This document shows, piece after piece, positions 54,082 to 61,821 of a stretch of DNA of 64,000 bases. This stretch comes from Pleionea sp. CnH1-48 (GTDB lineage: Bacteria; Pseudomonadota; Gammaproteobacteria; Enterobacterales; Kangiellaceae), in assembly GCF_024124665.1 (NCBI RefSeq), contig NZ_JAMXSB010000006.1:62001-126000 (forward strand), given 5' to 3'. Each line of letters begins with the position of its first letter. The stretch's first letter is position 1. The notes under the pieces were generated by a model, which saw nothing but the letters and a program-made list of their open reading frames with translations, was not told where the DNA came from and ran no database searches. Made by a program: the position numbers and the translations under genes.

Positions 54082-55680
54082 TTAGTCCACCAGTTTGCCA
54101 GGATTCATCATTTGTTCGGGATCAAAATGTTCGCACAGCGAACGGATCACCTGCATCCCTTGCTGCCCTTTTTCTGCTTCTAGATAAGGCTTATGATCGA
54201 CACCCACGCCATGCTGATGGCTTATGGTACCGCCAGATTTAACAATCTGTTCTGCTCCTGCAGCTTTTAGTTTTTGCCAGTTTTGGTAGGTCTGACCGTA
54301 GCTGTCAGCGCAACGGAAAACATAGGTGGTATAGATGCTTGCACCTTGGCCATAGAAGTGTGACAAATGCGTAAACACATGCACTAACTCCTGCTGTTCA
54401 GACAAAGACTCTCGAATCGCTTGCTCTATGCTTTCAACAGCCTGTGGGATTCGGCTCCAATCAACGGCCGTCTCCATAGTATCGACGGCATATCCCGCTT
54501 CCCATAAGCCATGACGCAGATAAGGAGAACGAAAACGGCTATGAGCCCATTTTTTACCCAGCGCTGTACCGGTATAGACACCACCAAACTGGCGGCTCAA
54601 AGATTTAACCTGCTTAAGTGCACTTTTTGTCTGACGCTTCGACCCCGTTACACCAAACACCATCATGCACTTTTCGTCTTTCGCACCACGAAGTGCCAGG
54701 TATTTTTCTAGCAACCCAACCAGTGACTCATGACCCGCCAGTTTCAATTGCGTCATGGTCTCAACAGGGTTACTTAAACGCATCATGGATAACTGAACGC
54801 GGTTTTGAACCAAAGTTCGACAGGCTTTGATGGCCGTCTCCCATTGTGGGAAAAATATCACATGAAAAGATTCGTGCTCAGGCAATCGTGACACTCTCAC
54901 GTCGACTTCGGTCAAAATTCCCATACGTCCTTCTGAGCCAAGAATCATTTCTCGCACATCAGGGCCTGCTGACGAAGCCGGAATAGTCGGTATATCCATC
55001 TCCCCTTGCGGCGTCTCAATACGGCCACCGGCAAAGAGTTGCTCGATACGTCCATAACGCAATGATTGCTGTCCGCTAGAGCGACTGGCAACCCAGCCGC
55101 CGACCGTCGACAACTCCCAAGATTGCGGAAAATGCCCCAAGGTATAACCTTTATCGGCTAACTGATGTTCTAACAAAGGGCCAGGTGTTCCAGCGCCAAA
55201 ACGTGCAATCTGGCTTTCTTCATCAAAGGCCATCAATCGGTTCATTTTGGCGAGACTAATGGTCAAAACAGGCTGTTCGGATTGCTCAGGATTAATATGC
55301 CCAACCACCGATGTGCCCCCACCGTAGGGGATTACTTTAATATTTTTGTCTTGCGCATAAGCCAACAATTGCGCCACTTCATCACTGTTTGATGGCAGAG
55401 CAACACCATCAGGAAACGTCGTAATTTCACCACTACGTACCGCCAGCCAGTCAGGTAAACTTTGACCTCGAGCATGGCGAATGCGCGTTTCAGCATCTCG
55501 AAAAATCATAGGATGTTCATCAATACGAGACTCAGGGACCAGTTGTTTAACTTGCTCCAGACTGGCATCGTCCAAAAGACGGCCTTCGCCAAGCTGCTGC
55601 GCCAAAAACTGGCGCGCCGAATCACTCAGCTGATAATTAAATTCACTGTTATCAAATCCCCAACCATTCCAACGTCGCAT
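54082..55680 (-). CDS. FAD-linked oxidase, alkyl-DHAP-synthase-like
   Basis: 532 aa vanillyl-alcohol-oxidase-family flavoprotein. An N-terminal WNGWG motif is followed by a long FAD-binding segment (about 95-270: VIPYGGGTSVVGHI, GPLLEHQLADKGYTLGHFPQ, STVGGWVASRSSGQQSLRYG). The C-terminal substrate domain ends in GTISHQHGVGVDHKPYL and MMNPGKLVD. Best match by motif is alkylglycerone-phosphate synthase (AGPS), which swaps an acyl for an alkyl group on acyl-DHAP; a D-lactate or glycolate oxidase is the alternative. Next to the GlpD-like gene. Confidence 0.85.
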   Translation of the reverse strand: MRRWNGWGFDNSEFNYQLSDSARQFLAQQLGEGRLLDDASLEQVKQLVPESRIDEHPMIFRDAETRIRHARGQSLPDWLAVRSGEITTFPDGVALPSNSDEVAQLLAYAQDKNIKVIPYGGGTSVVGHINPEQSEQPVLTISLAKMNRLMAFDEESQIARFGAGTPGPLLEHQLADKGYTLGHFPQSWELSTVGGWVASRSSGQQSLRYGRIEQLFAGGRIETPQGEMDIPTIPASSAGPDVREMILGSEGRMGILTEVDVRVSRLPEHESFHVIFFPQWETAIKACRTLVQNRVQLSMMRLSNPVETMTQLKLAGHESLVGLLEKYLALRGAKDEKCMMVFGVTGSKRQTKSALKQVKSLSRQFGGVYTGTALGKKWAHSRFRSPYLRHGLWEAGYAVDTMETAVDWSRIPQAVESIEQAIRESLSEQQELVHVFTHLSHFYGQGASIYTTYVFRCADSYGQTYQNWQKLKAAGAEQIVKSGGTISHQHGVGVDHKPYLEAEKGQQGMQVIRSLCEHFDPEQMMNPGKLVD

Positions 55681-55921
55681 TACTCAACCTTCTTTCTAAA
55701 AACCGTTATTCTATTCTTTCTCAGCCTTGTACAACCGTGATGACAAGTCGAGAATCGCCCTCCTCTTTTGCTCTCAATAGCAACAAGAGGTTAGCAGTGC
55801 CGATCACTCCGGCATCATGATAGATGATGAGATCTATACTAGCGCTGCCTCATCAGGATACACTGTCCAAAAGAGACAAGCATGACACTCACTCAGAACG
55901 AATCAGGAGCCCCATTTCGTA

Positions 55922-56956
55922 ATGTCAAAGATTGGCTACGTTTCTATCCCCGCACTCAATCAATATCTGGCAACAGCAAATAGCCTCGGGCTTCAATACG
56001 CACCTTTGTTGGAGCGTTTAAACCTTAATGCCGAGGTATTGGCGGATCACCACCACCGTGTTCCGGCTTCCACTTTGGAACACCTGCTTGATAACCTGAT
56101 CCCAGCCAGTAAAGATGAATTGTTTGGTTTGCATACAGCAGCATTTATCCAGCCAGCTTCCTATAGCGTATTAGGTTACATTGCGATGAATTGCGCCACC
56201 CTTAAAGAAGCACTCCAGCATGTGCCGATTTACGAAAAGATAGTGGGAGATATGGGTGTAACCGCAACCGAAGAGCATGCGGGAGAAATGTTGATCCGTT
56301 GGACTTGCCAGCTATCACGGGCTCGTGTTCGAGAACATGTGACGGCCAATGTGCTGGCTTCCTGGGTGAGTTTTGCACGCTGGTTAACCCAATCAGAAAG
56401 CAGCCCCAACAAGGTATGCTTTCAATTTTCAGCTCCCGACGATCCCGCTCTTTTGCAAGAGTATCAAGCGGTTTTTCAATGCGATATCGTTTTTGACCAA
56501 GCTTACAACGGCCTCTGGATAGCCAAAGAAAATCTCGACCTGACGATAGAACAGGCCGATCCTCAGGTACTGCACTCCCTACTTGAACATGCCACCCAAG
56601 TATTGCATCGAGTCCATGAAGGAGAATCCATTGGTGCTCAGGTTAGATCTCTGCTCAAACTTTTATTTACCGATAAATTTCCTAATCGAGATACCATTGC
56701 CGAGAAGCTCGGCATGACAACAAGAACATTGCAACGCAAGCTCAAGCAGGAAGGTACAGGGTTTCAGCAATTGTTAGACGAAACACGCAAAGAATTAGCG
56801 CTCTACTATTTGGGACACACCGAAATGACCATCGAGAACATTGCCGAAAAAACAGGGTTCGGCGAGACACGTTCTTTTTATCGGCGCTTTAAGGAATGGA
56901 CAGGAGAAACCGCGGGCAACTACCGCAATAAGCATCTGCAAAACTCCTTGTCATAA
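55922..56956 (+). CDS. AraC-family transcription regulator
   Basis: 344 aa. An N-terminal Arabinose_bd-type domain of the OruR/ToxT-like group (about 5-185) is followed by the HTH_18 domain (about 245-335). The HTH includes TIAEKLGMTTRTLQRKLKQEG (first helix-turn-helix) and IENIAEKTGFGETRSFYRRFKEWTG (second). It is divergent from the AGPS-like/GlpD-like/aminotransferase block, separated by 241 bp, and is the likely regulator of that block. The effector is unknown. Confidence 0.9.
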   Translation: MSKIGYVSIPALNQYLATANSLGLQYAPLLERLNLNAEVLADHHHRVPASTLEHLLDNLIPASKDELFGLHTAAFIQPASYSVLGYIAMNCATLKEALQHVPIYEKIVGDMGVTATEEHAGEMLIRWTCQLSRARVREHVTANVLASWVSFARWLTQSESSPNKVCFQFSAPDDPALLQEYQAVFQCDIVFDQAYNGLWIAKENLDLTIEQADPQVLHSLLEHATQVLHRVHEGESIGAQVRSLLKLLFTDKFPNRDTIAEKLGMTTRTLQRKLKQEGTGFQQLLDETRKELALYYLGHTEMTIENIAEKTGFGETRSFYRRFKEWTGETAGNYRNKHLQNSLS

Positions 56957-57011
56957 CGTCCGTTATCACAAGGAGCGGCAGCAAAGGCCTGTAATGAAAA
57001 ATCAACAGGCT

Positions 57012-57236
57012 TTAGTCGCTACTGGAAGTCGAAGTGCTCTTTTCTGAGCTTTTTTTGCCTTTAAAATCTGTCTCATACCAACCAGTTCCTTTTAACTGGA
57101 AGCCACTGGCTGAGACCAGTTTAACCAACTCTGGCTGAGTACACTCAGGGCAGTCAGAAAGCGCGTCATCGCTCATTTTCTGAATTTTTTCAAACTGGTG
57201 GTCACACGCTTTACAGCGATATTCATAAATAGGCAT
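57012..57236 (-). CDS. FmdB-family zinc-ribbon protein
   Basis: 74 aa. MPIYEYRCKACDHQFEKIQK is the family start, with Cys8 and Cys11 and a second pair CPEC (about 29-32) forming a zinc ribbon. A Ser/Thr/Lys-rich tail completes it. Function unclear; homologues are often next to aspS or proS. Here proS lies 473 bp away, in the opposite direction. Confidence 0.9.
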   Translation of the reverse strand: MPIYEYRCKACDHQFEKIQKMSDDALSDCPECTQPELVKLVSASGFQLKGTGWYETDFKGKKSSEKSTSTSSSD

Positions 57237-57708
57237 TCGTTACTTCACTCTTAATTTTGCAGGGTCATCATATACCGAGGGTCGCAGTGATAGATTGGAT
57301 GTTGTCTTTTAGCTCATAAGCACATATTTATCGTGCATTATATTCGAAGACAACTCACGCACTTTGCGGCTCAGGACGCACAATATAAAGACTTTTTCAG
57401 AAATTTAAAGGCTCTATGCGTATTTTTTGAGCGACTCGGCATGTATTTTCTTAATATTAAGACCCAAAGTCTTGTCAGATATCGTCAGGCGGCTAGCAAA
57501 TGAGTCCCGTAAGCCGCAATCTAATCAATGACGGATGTGAGTAACCACAGCGAATCCCCTCCCATTTTGACGAGCGACGGGTATACCTCTACTTTTTGTT
57601 ATAAATCCTCTCATTATTCAGATCTGACGGATGCCACAATGGGCCGATCACTGCTAGAATAGGGCCAATTTTTTTAAACCCTATTTTTGGACAATAAGCG
57701 AAAATAAT
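57237..57708. other. Gene-free upstream region of proS
   Basis: 472 bp with no convincing open frame or RNA gene. TATAAA at about 57600 and TAGAAT at about 57653 are possible -10 boxes but lack good -35 partners. The FmdB gene promoter must also lie here on the minus strand. Confidence 0.4.
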
Positions 57709-59424
57709 ATGCGTACTACCAAGTATCTACTGGCTACCCTTAGAGAGACTCCTTCTGACGCCGTATTAACCAGCCATCAGCTGATGCTTCGAGCGGGCAT
57801 GATCCGTAAATTGGCATCAGGGTTATACACCTGGCTGCCCACGGGTCTCAAAGTGCTCAAGAAAGTAGAAAACATTGTCCGCGAAGAAATGGAACGTGCA
57901 GGCGCTATTGAAGTGTTAATGCCAGCCGTACAGCCCTCTGAGTTATGGGAAGAATCAGGCCGCTGGAACCAGTTTGGGCCAGAGCTACTGCGCATCAAGG
58001 ATCGTCATCAAAACGATTTCTGTGTTGGCCCAACTCACGAAGAAGTGATTACCGATCTGATTCGCGACGAAATCCGCTCTTACAAACAGCTACCGGCGAA
58101 TTACTTCCAAATCCAGACCAAATTCCGTGACGAAGTTCGTCCCCGTTTTGGCGTGATGCGCGCACGAGAGTTTTTAATGAAGGACGCCTACTCCTTCCAT
58201 GCCGATGCGGAGTGCCTGGAAAAAACCTACCAGATCATGTATCAGGCTTATACCAATATTTTTGAGCGTCTGGGCTTAAACTTCCGCGCCGTATTAGCCG
58301 ATACAGGCTCAATCGGTGGCAGCAAATCTCACGAGTTTCATGTGTTGGCTGACTCTGGCGAAGACGCCATTGCCTTTAGTGATGGTAGTGATTACGCCGC
58401 CAATGTCGAAAAAGCCGAAAGCCTTGCTCCTACAGGCGAGAGAAACGCACCTGGCGCTGAATTAGCGACGGTTGATACGCCCAATGTTAAAAGCATCGAA
58501 GAGGTGGCGAATTTCCTGAAAGTCGCAACCACCCAAACCATCAAAACATTGTTGGTTGCAGGCGCTAACGAAGACACACCGGTGGTTGCACTCTGCTTGA
58601 GAGGCGATCACACACTTAATGAAATCAAAGCAGAGAAGCACCCACTCATCGCAGCACCTTTGACCATGGCATCCGATGAGCAGATCCGACAGGCAGCTAA
58701 TTGTGACGCAGGCTCAGTAGGACCTGCGGGACTCGACATTCCAGTCCTCGTTGACCGTGATGCCGCTTTGATGACCGACTTTGTTTGCGGTGCTAACGAA
58801 AACGACAAACACCACACTGGCGCAAACTGGGATCGTGATGCCCAGATCCACGAAGTCTTTGATTTGCGCGAAGTTATCGAAGGTGACCAAAGCCCGGACG
58901 GAAAAGGCACATTGACCATTAAGCGTGGTATCGAAGTGGGTCATATTTTCCAGTTGGGAACCAAATACAGCGAAGCTATGAATGCCAACGTGCTTAACGA
59001 ATCCGGTAAAGCCGTGACATTATCCATGGGTTGCTACGGTATTGGTGTGAGCCGAATCGTTGCTGCCGCTATCGAGCAGAACCATGATGACTACGGCATT
59101 ATCTGGCCACAAAATATTGCGCCATTTAGCGTGTCCATCATCCCGATGAACATGCATCGTTCTCATCGAGTCGAAGAAGCTGCCGAAAAACTTTATAACG
59201 AGTTGCTAGACTTAGGTATAGAAGTGCTATTCGATGACCGAAAAGAACGCCCTGGCGTTATGTTTGCCGACTCTGAGCTGTTGGGTATCCCTCATCGCAT
59301 TGTTATCTCTGAGCGCGGCATCGATGCAGGCACTTTTGAATACAAAGACAGAGGCGGCAGTGATAAAGCCGACGTGTCCATAGAAAACGTCGTAGCCTTT
59401 ATTCAGGAAAAGCTCAAAGGTTAA
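57709..59424 (+). CDS. proS: Prolyl-tRNA synthetase
   Basis: Charges tRNA-Pro. 571 aa, bacterial-type ProRS. N-terminal [18 protein letters not shown], class II motifs around 65-200 ([58 protein letters not shown]). An INS editing domain lies about 225-395. Motif 3 is [16 protein letters not shown], and the C-terminal anticodon-binding domain follows. Followed by the lytic transglycosylase gene after 3 bp. Confidence 0.98.
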   Translation: MRTTKYLLATLRETPSDAVLTSHQLMLRAGMIRKLASGLYTWLPTGLKVLKKVENIVREEMERAGAIEVLMPAVQPSELWEESGRWNQFGPELLRIKDRHQNDFCVGPTHEEVITDLIRDEIRSYKQLPANYFQIQTKFRDEVRPRFGVMRAREFLMKDAYSFHADAECLEKTYQIMYQAYTNIFERLGLNFRAVLADTGSIGGSKSHEFHVLADSGEDAIAFSDGSDYAANVEKAESLAPTGERNAPGAELATVDTPNVKSIEEVANFLKVATTQTIKTLLVAGANEDTPVVALCLRGDHTLNEIKAEKHPLIAAPLTMASDEQIRQAANCDAGSVGPAGLDIPVLVDRDAALMTDFVCGANENDKHHTGANWDRDAQIHEVFDLREVIEGDQSPDGKGTLTIKRGIEVGHIFQLGTKYSEAMNANVLNESGKAVTLSMGCYGIGVSRIVAAAIEQNHDDYGIIWPQNIAPFSVSIIPMNMHRSHRVEEAAEKLYNELLDLGIEVLFDDRKERPGVMFADSELLGIPHRIVISERGIDAGTFEYKDRGGSDKADVSIENVVAFIQEKLKG

Positions 59425-59427
59425 GTC

Positions 59428-60072
59428 ATGGCCCACGCTAAAACACAGACGCTATTATCAAAACCATCACTCGCCTTTTTTAGCGTGCAGCAGTGGCGCG
59501 CGCTAGCGCGCGCCTTCACAATCGCTCTGGTCCTGACCTTTTCTTTACCGACTCTGGCCGCCAATCAAGAAGTACCTGACGAATATTTTCGTAATGAGCT
59601 CAAGAAGGTACTGACTCAGCCCAATGCATTTGTTGACGAATTTGAAGCCGAAGTCTGGCTCAAAGAAATGTCGATTCGACTCGCCAAGCGCGCTCCTCAT
59701 ATTCCTGAAGACGAACGCTTCGCCATTCTGCAACTTACCCATCGAGAAGCCGCTCGATACAAACTCGATCCGCAGTTGGTGCTAGCACTGATTGAAGTAG
59801 AGTCTAATTTCGATCAGTTTGCGATTTCCTCCGTAGGCGCTCAGGGACTGATGCAGGTTATGCCCTTCTGGAAAAAAGAAATCGGTCACGAAGATGACGA
59901 CCTAACGGATATAGAAACCAATCTGCGTTACGGCTGCGCAATCTTGAGCTTGTATATCAAGAAAGAAAAGAAAGACATCACCAAAGCGCTGGCTCGCTAT
60001 AACGGCAGCCGCGGTAAGATGTGGTATCCCATGCGCGTTTACAAAGCCTTACGCAAACGATGGAAGGCTTAA
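59428..60072 (+). CDS. SLT-domain lytic transglycosylase
   Basis: Cleaves peptidoglycan glycan strands in the periplasm. 214 aa. Signal peptide (about 1-45, ending LAA) and a catalytic SLT domain (about 105-214) with Glu125 in LIEVESNFDQF, then SSVGAQGLMQVMP and the later motif NLRYGCAILSLYI. Length is typical of a small single-domain transglycosylase. The signal-peptide coding region holds a perfect 20-bp palindrome. Starts 3 bp after proS, so possibly read through from it; the patatin gene follows by 7 bp. Confidence 0.9.
   Translation: MAHAKTQTLLSKPSLAFFSVQQWRALARAFTIALVLTFSLPTLAANQEVPDEYFRNELKKVLTQPNAFVDEFEAEVWLKEMSIRLAKRAPHIPEDERFAILQLTHREAARYKLDPQLVLALIEVESNFDQFAISSVGAQGLMQVMPFWKKEIGHEDDDLTDIETNLRYGCAILSLYIKKEKKDITKALARYNGSRGKMWYPMRVYKALRKRWKA
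59495..59514. repeat. Perfect 20-bp G+C palindrome inside coding sequence
   Basis: Positions 59495-59514 read GGCGCGCGCTAGCGCGCGCC, identical to its reverse complement. It encodes residues WRALARA of the transglycosylase signal region. It could form a stable stem in mRNA or a cruciform in DNA. Confidence 0.85.
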
Positions 60073-60079
60073 ACACTTA

Positions 60080-61219
60080 ATGGAATTTTGCCAACAAAAA
60101 ACGGCATTAGTGTTATCCGGTGGTGGCGCCCGTGCGGCCTACCAGGCTGGTGTTTTAAAAGCCATTGCCGATATCTTGCCGCTACCTGCGCACGATAATC
60201 CATTTCCTATCATTTGCGGCACCTCTGCTGGTGCTATTAACGCAACGGTCGTGGCAGCTTATGCGCGACATTTTCGTCTGGGTATGAAACGACTGGAGCA
60301 AGTCTGGGCTGGATTTCATTGCGCTCAGGTATACAGCAGCGGCTTTATGGATCTGCTGAGTAATAGCGGTCGCTGGTTCAAACTCATGTTTGGTCGACAG
60401 CCCCATCGCAGCATCAGTCTGTTGGATAATCGTCCACTAAGAGCATTGTTGGATGATGTAATCCCTTACCATCATATTCAGAAGGCAATCGATCGCGGTG
60501 TATTAGAGGCTCTTTGTGTCACTGCCTCTAGCTACGAAACCGGTGAGTCCATTAGTTTCTATCAGGCAAATGAGCGAGTACAGGAGTGGTCACGCTACCG
60601 ACGTAAAGGCATCGCCACTCAGATTAATAAGCATCATCTGTTAGCTTCTGCGGCAATCCCACTGGTTTTTCCTGCCGAACAGGTAAACAACGAATACTTT
60701 GGCGATGGCAGTATGCGCTTTCTATCGCCACTGAGCCCCTCAATTCATCTAGGTGCCAAAAAAGTACTGGTGGTCGGCGTTGATCCCGACACCAACGAAC
60801 AGCCACTGCCTGCAAGTTTAGGCCGCTATCCAAGCATTGCAGAAATCGCAGGTCACCTGCTCGATAGCGTCTTTATTGATAGCCTCGATAGCGATCTGGA
60901 ACGACTCGAGCGCATCAATAAAACGCTCAATAAAGTGTCTGATGAAACTCGCACAAAGCTAGGGCTACGCCAGGTAGAAACCCTGGCAATTAGTCCCTCA
61001 AAAGATTTGAGCCACATCGCGAGCCAGTACCTCGAAGAAATGCCATCGACGGTTCAGTTCTTCTTACGTCGCGTGGGTATTGATGGCAACAGCGGTAGCG
61101 CTGTACTCAGTTATCTGCTGTTTGAGAGTGGTTACACCCAGGAACTTATAAAACTGGGGTACAATGATGCGATTAAAAAGCAGATGGATATCTTGCGATT
61201 TTTTTCTGCTCACGAGTAA
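60080..61219 (+). CDS. Patatin-like phospholipase
   Basis: 379 aa. Oxyanion-hole glycine loop SGGGARAAYQAG (13-24), nucleophile Ser49 in CGTSAGA, and the dyad aspartate in YFGDGS (about 208). Serine/aspartate acyl hydrolase acting on phospholipids or related esters. No signal peptide, so cytoplasmic or peripheral. Starts 7 bp after the transglycosylase gene and is likely in its transcript. A role in membrane-lipid turnover is plausible. Confidence 0.9.
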   Translation: MEFCQQKTALVLSGGGARAAYQAGVLKAIADILPLPAHDNPFPIICGTSAGAINATVVAAYARHFRLGMKRLEQVWAGFHCAQVYSSGFMDLLSNSGRWFKLMFGRQPHRSISLLDNRPLRALLDDVIPYHHIQKAIDRGVLEALCVTASSYETGESISFYQANERVQEWSRYRRKGIATQINKHHLLASAAIPLVFPAEQVNNEYFGDGSMRFLSPLSPSIHLGAKKVLVVGVDPDTNEQPLPASLGRYPSIAEIAGHLLDSVFIDSLDSDLERLERINKTLNKVSDETRTKLGLRQVETLAISPSKDLSHIASQYLEEMPSTVQFFLRRVGIDGNSGSAVLSYLLFESGYTQELIKLGYNDAIKKQMDILRFFSAHE

Positions 61220-61253
61220 ATTCCAAAGCCAGTCACTCTTTAGCTATCAAGCT

Positions 61254-61643
61254 CTAATCAACAGAATCCTGTCGATAAGGATACAAAGTCACACTCACGC
61301 TCGCATTTAATTGAGCAATTCGATTGAGATTAGCAGGCGTGATTCGAAAGTTTTTTGCCCAGCATTGGTTCGTCTCAATACCAATATTAAAATCAAACAC
61401 TTGGCTTGCCTTAAGTATCGCCAACCTATCCACGGGTAAGGACTCAATCACTGCTAATAGCTGCGAAATATGCTCGTTAAGCTCGGCTCTGTCACTATTC
61501 GATTCCAGACATAAGTGAAACCTATCATCCACCCAACCACATTGAAGTACGCAGCATAGCTCTTCCAGATAGTCACCTATAGCACTCAGATCCTGGGAGG
61601 AGTAAATATCTAAATCGGTATTAATGTAATGTGTTATCGACAC
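61254..61643 (-). CDS. Hypothetical protein (129 aa)
   Basis: Unrecognised. Mixed alpha/beta sequence with no signal peptide: DLDIYSSQDLSAIGDYLEEL, HISQLLAVIESLPVDRLAIL, FDFNIGIETNQCWAKNF. It may be a small cytoplasmic domain protein. Convergent with the patatin gene, 34 bp apart. Confidence 0.6.
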   Translation of the reverse strand: MSITHYINTDLDIYSSQDLSAIGDYLEELCCVLQCGWVDDRFHLCLESNSDRAELNEHISQLLAVIESLPVDRLAILKASQVFDFNIGIETNQCWAKNFRITPANLNRIAQLNASVSVTLYPYRQDSVD

Positions 61644-61821
61644 AAAGAACCCTTTTCAATTTTTCAGCCTCAATTTTCAATCTAAACTTTTTAACATTAA
61701 TCATGCAATCTCATTTTTCAATATCACGACAATTTCAATCATGTCCTAACCAGCTGATTTTTTACAAAACCTCGTTGCTTAACTAAGCTAATTAAGCACC
61801 CTTACAAGAAGAAACTGGACC

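Noticed and set aside
55881-55976. Short plus-strand frame starting ATGACACTCACTCAG that overlaps the AraC gene start
   Set aside because: Ends soon, has no conserved sequence, and the AraC domains fit the other frame from 55922.
57600-57660. Possible promoter boxes before proS
   Set aside because: TATAAA and TAGAAT lack acceptable -35 hexamers at normal spacing, so I did not list them as promoters.
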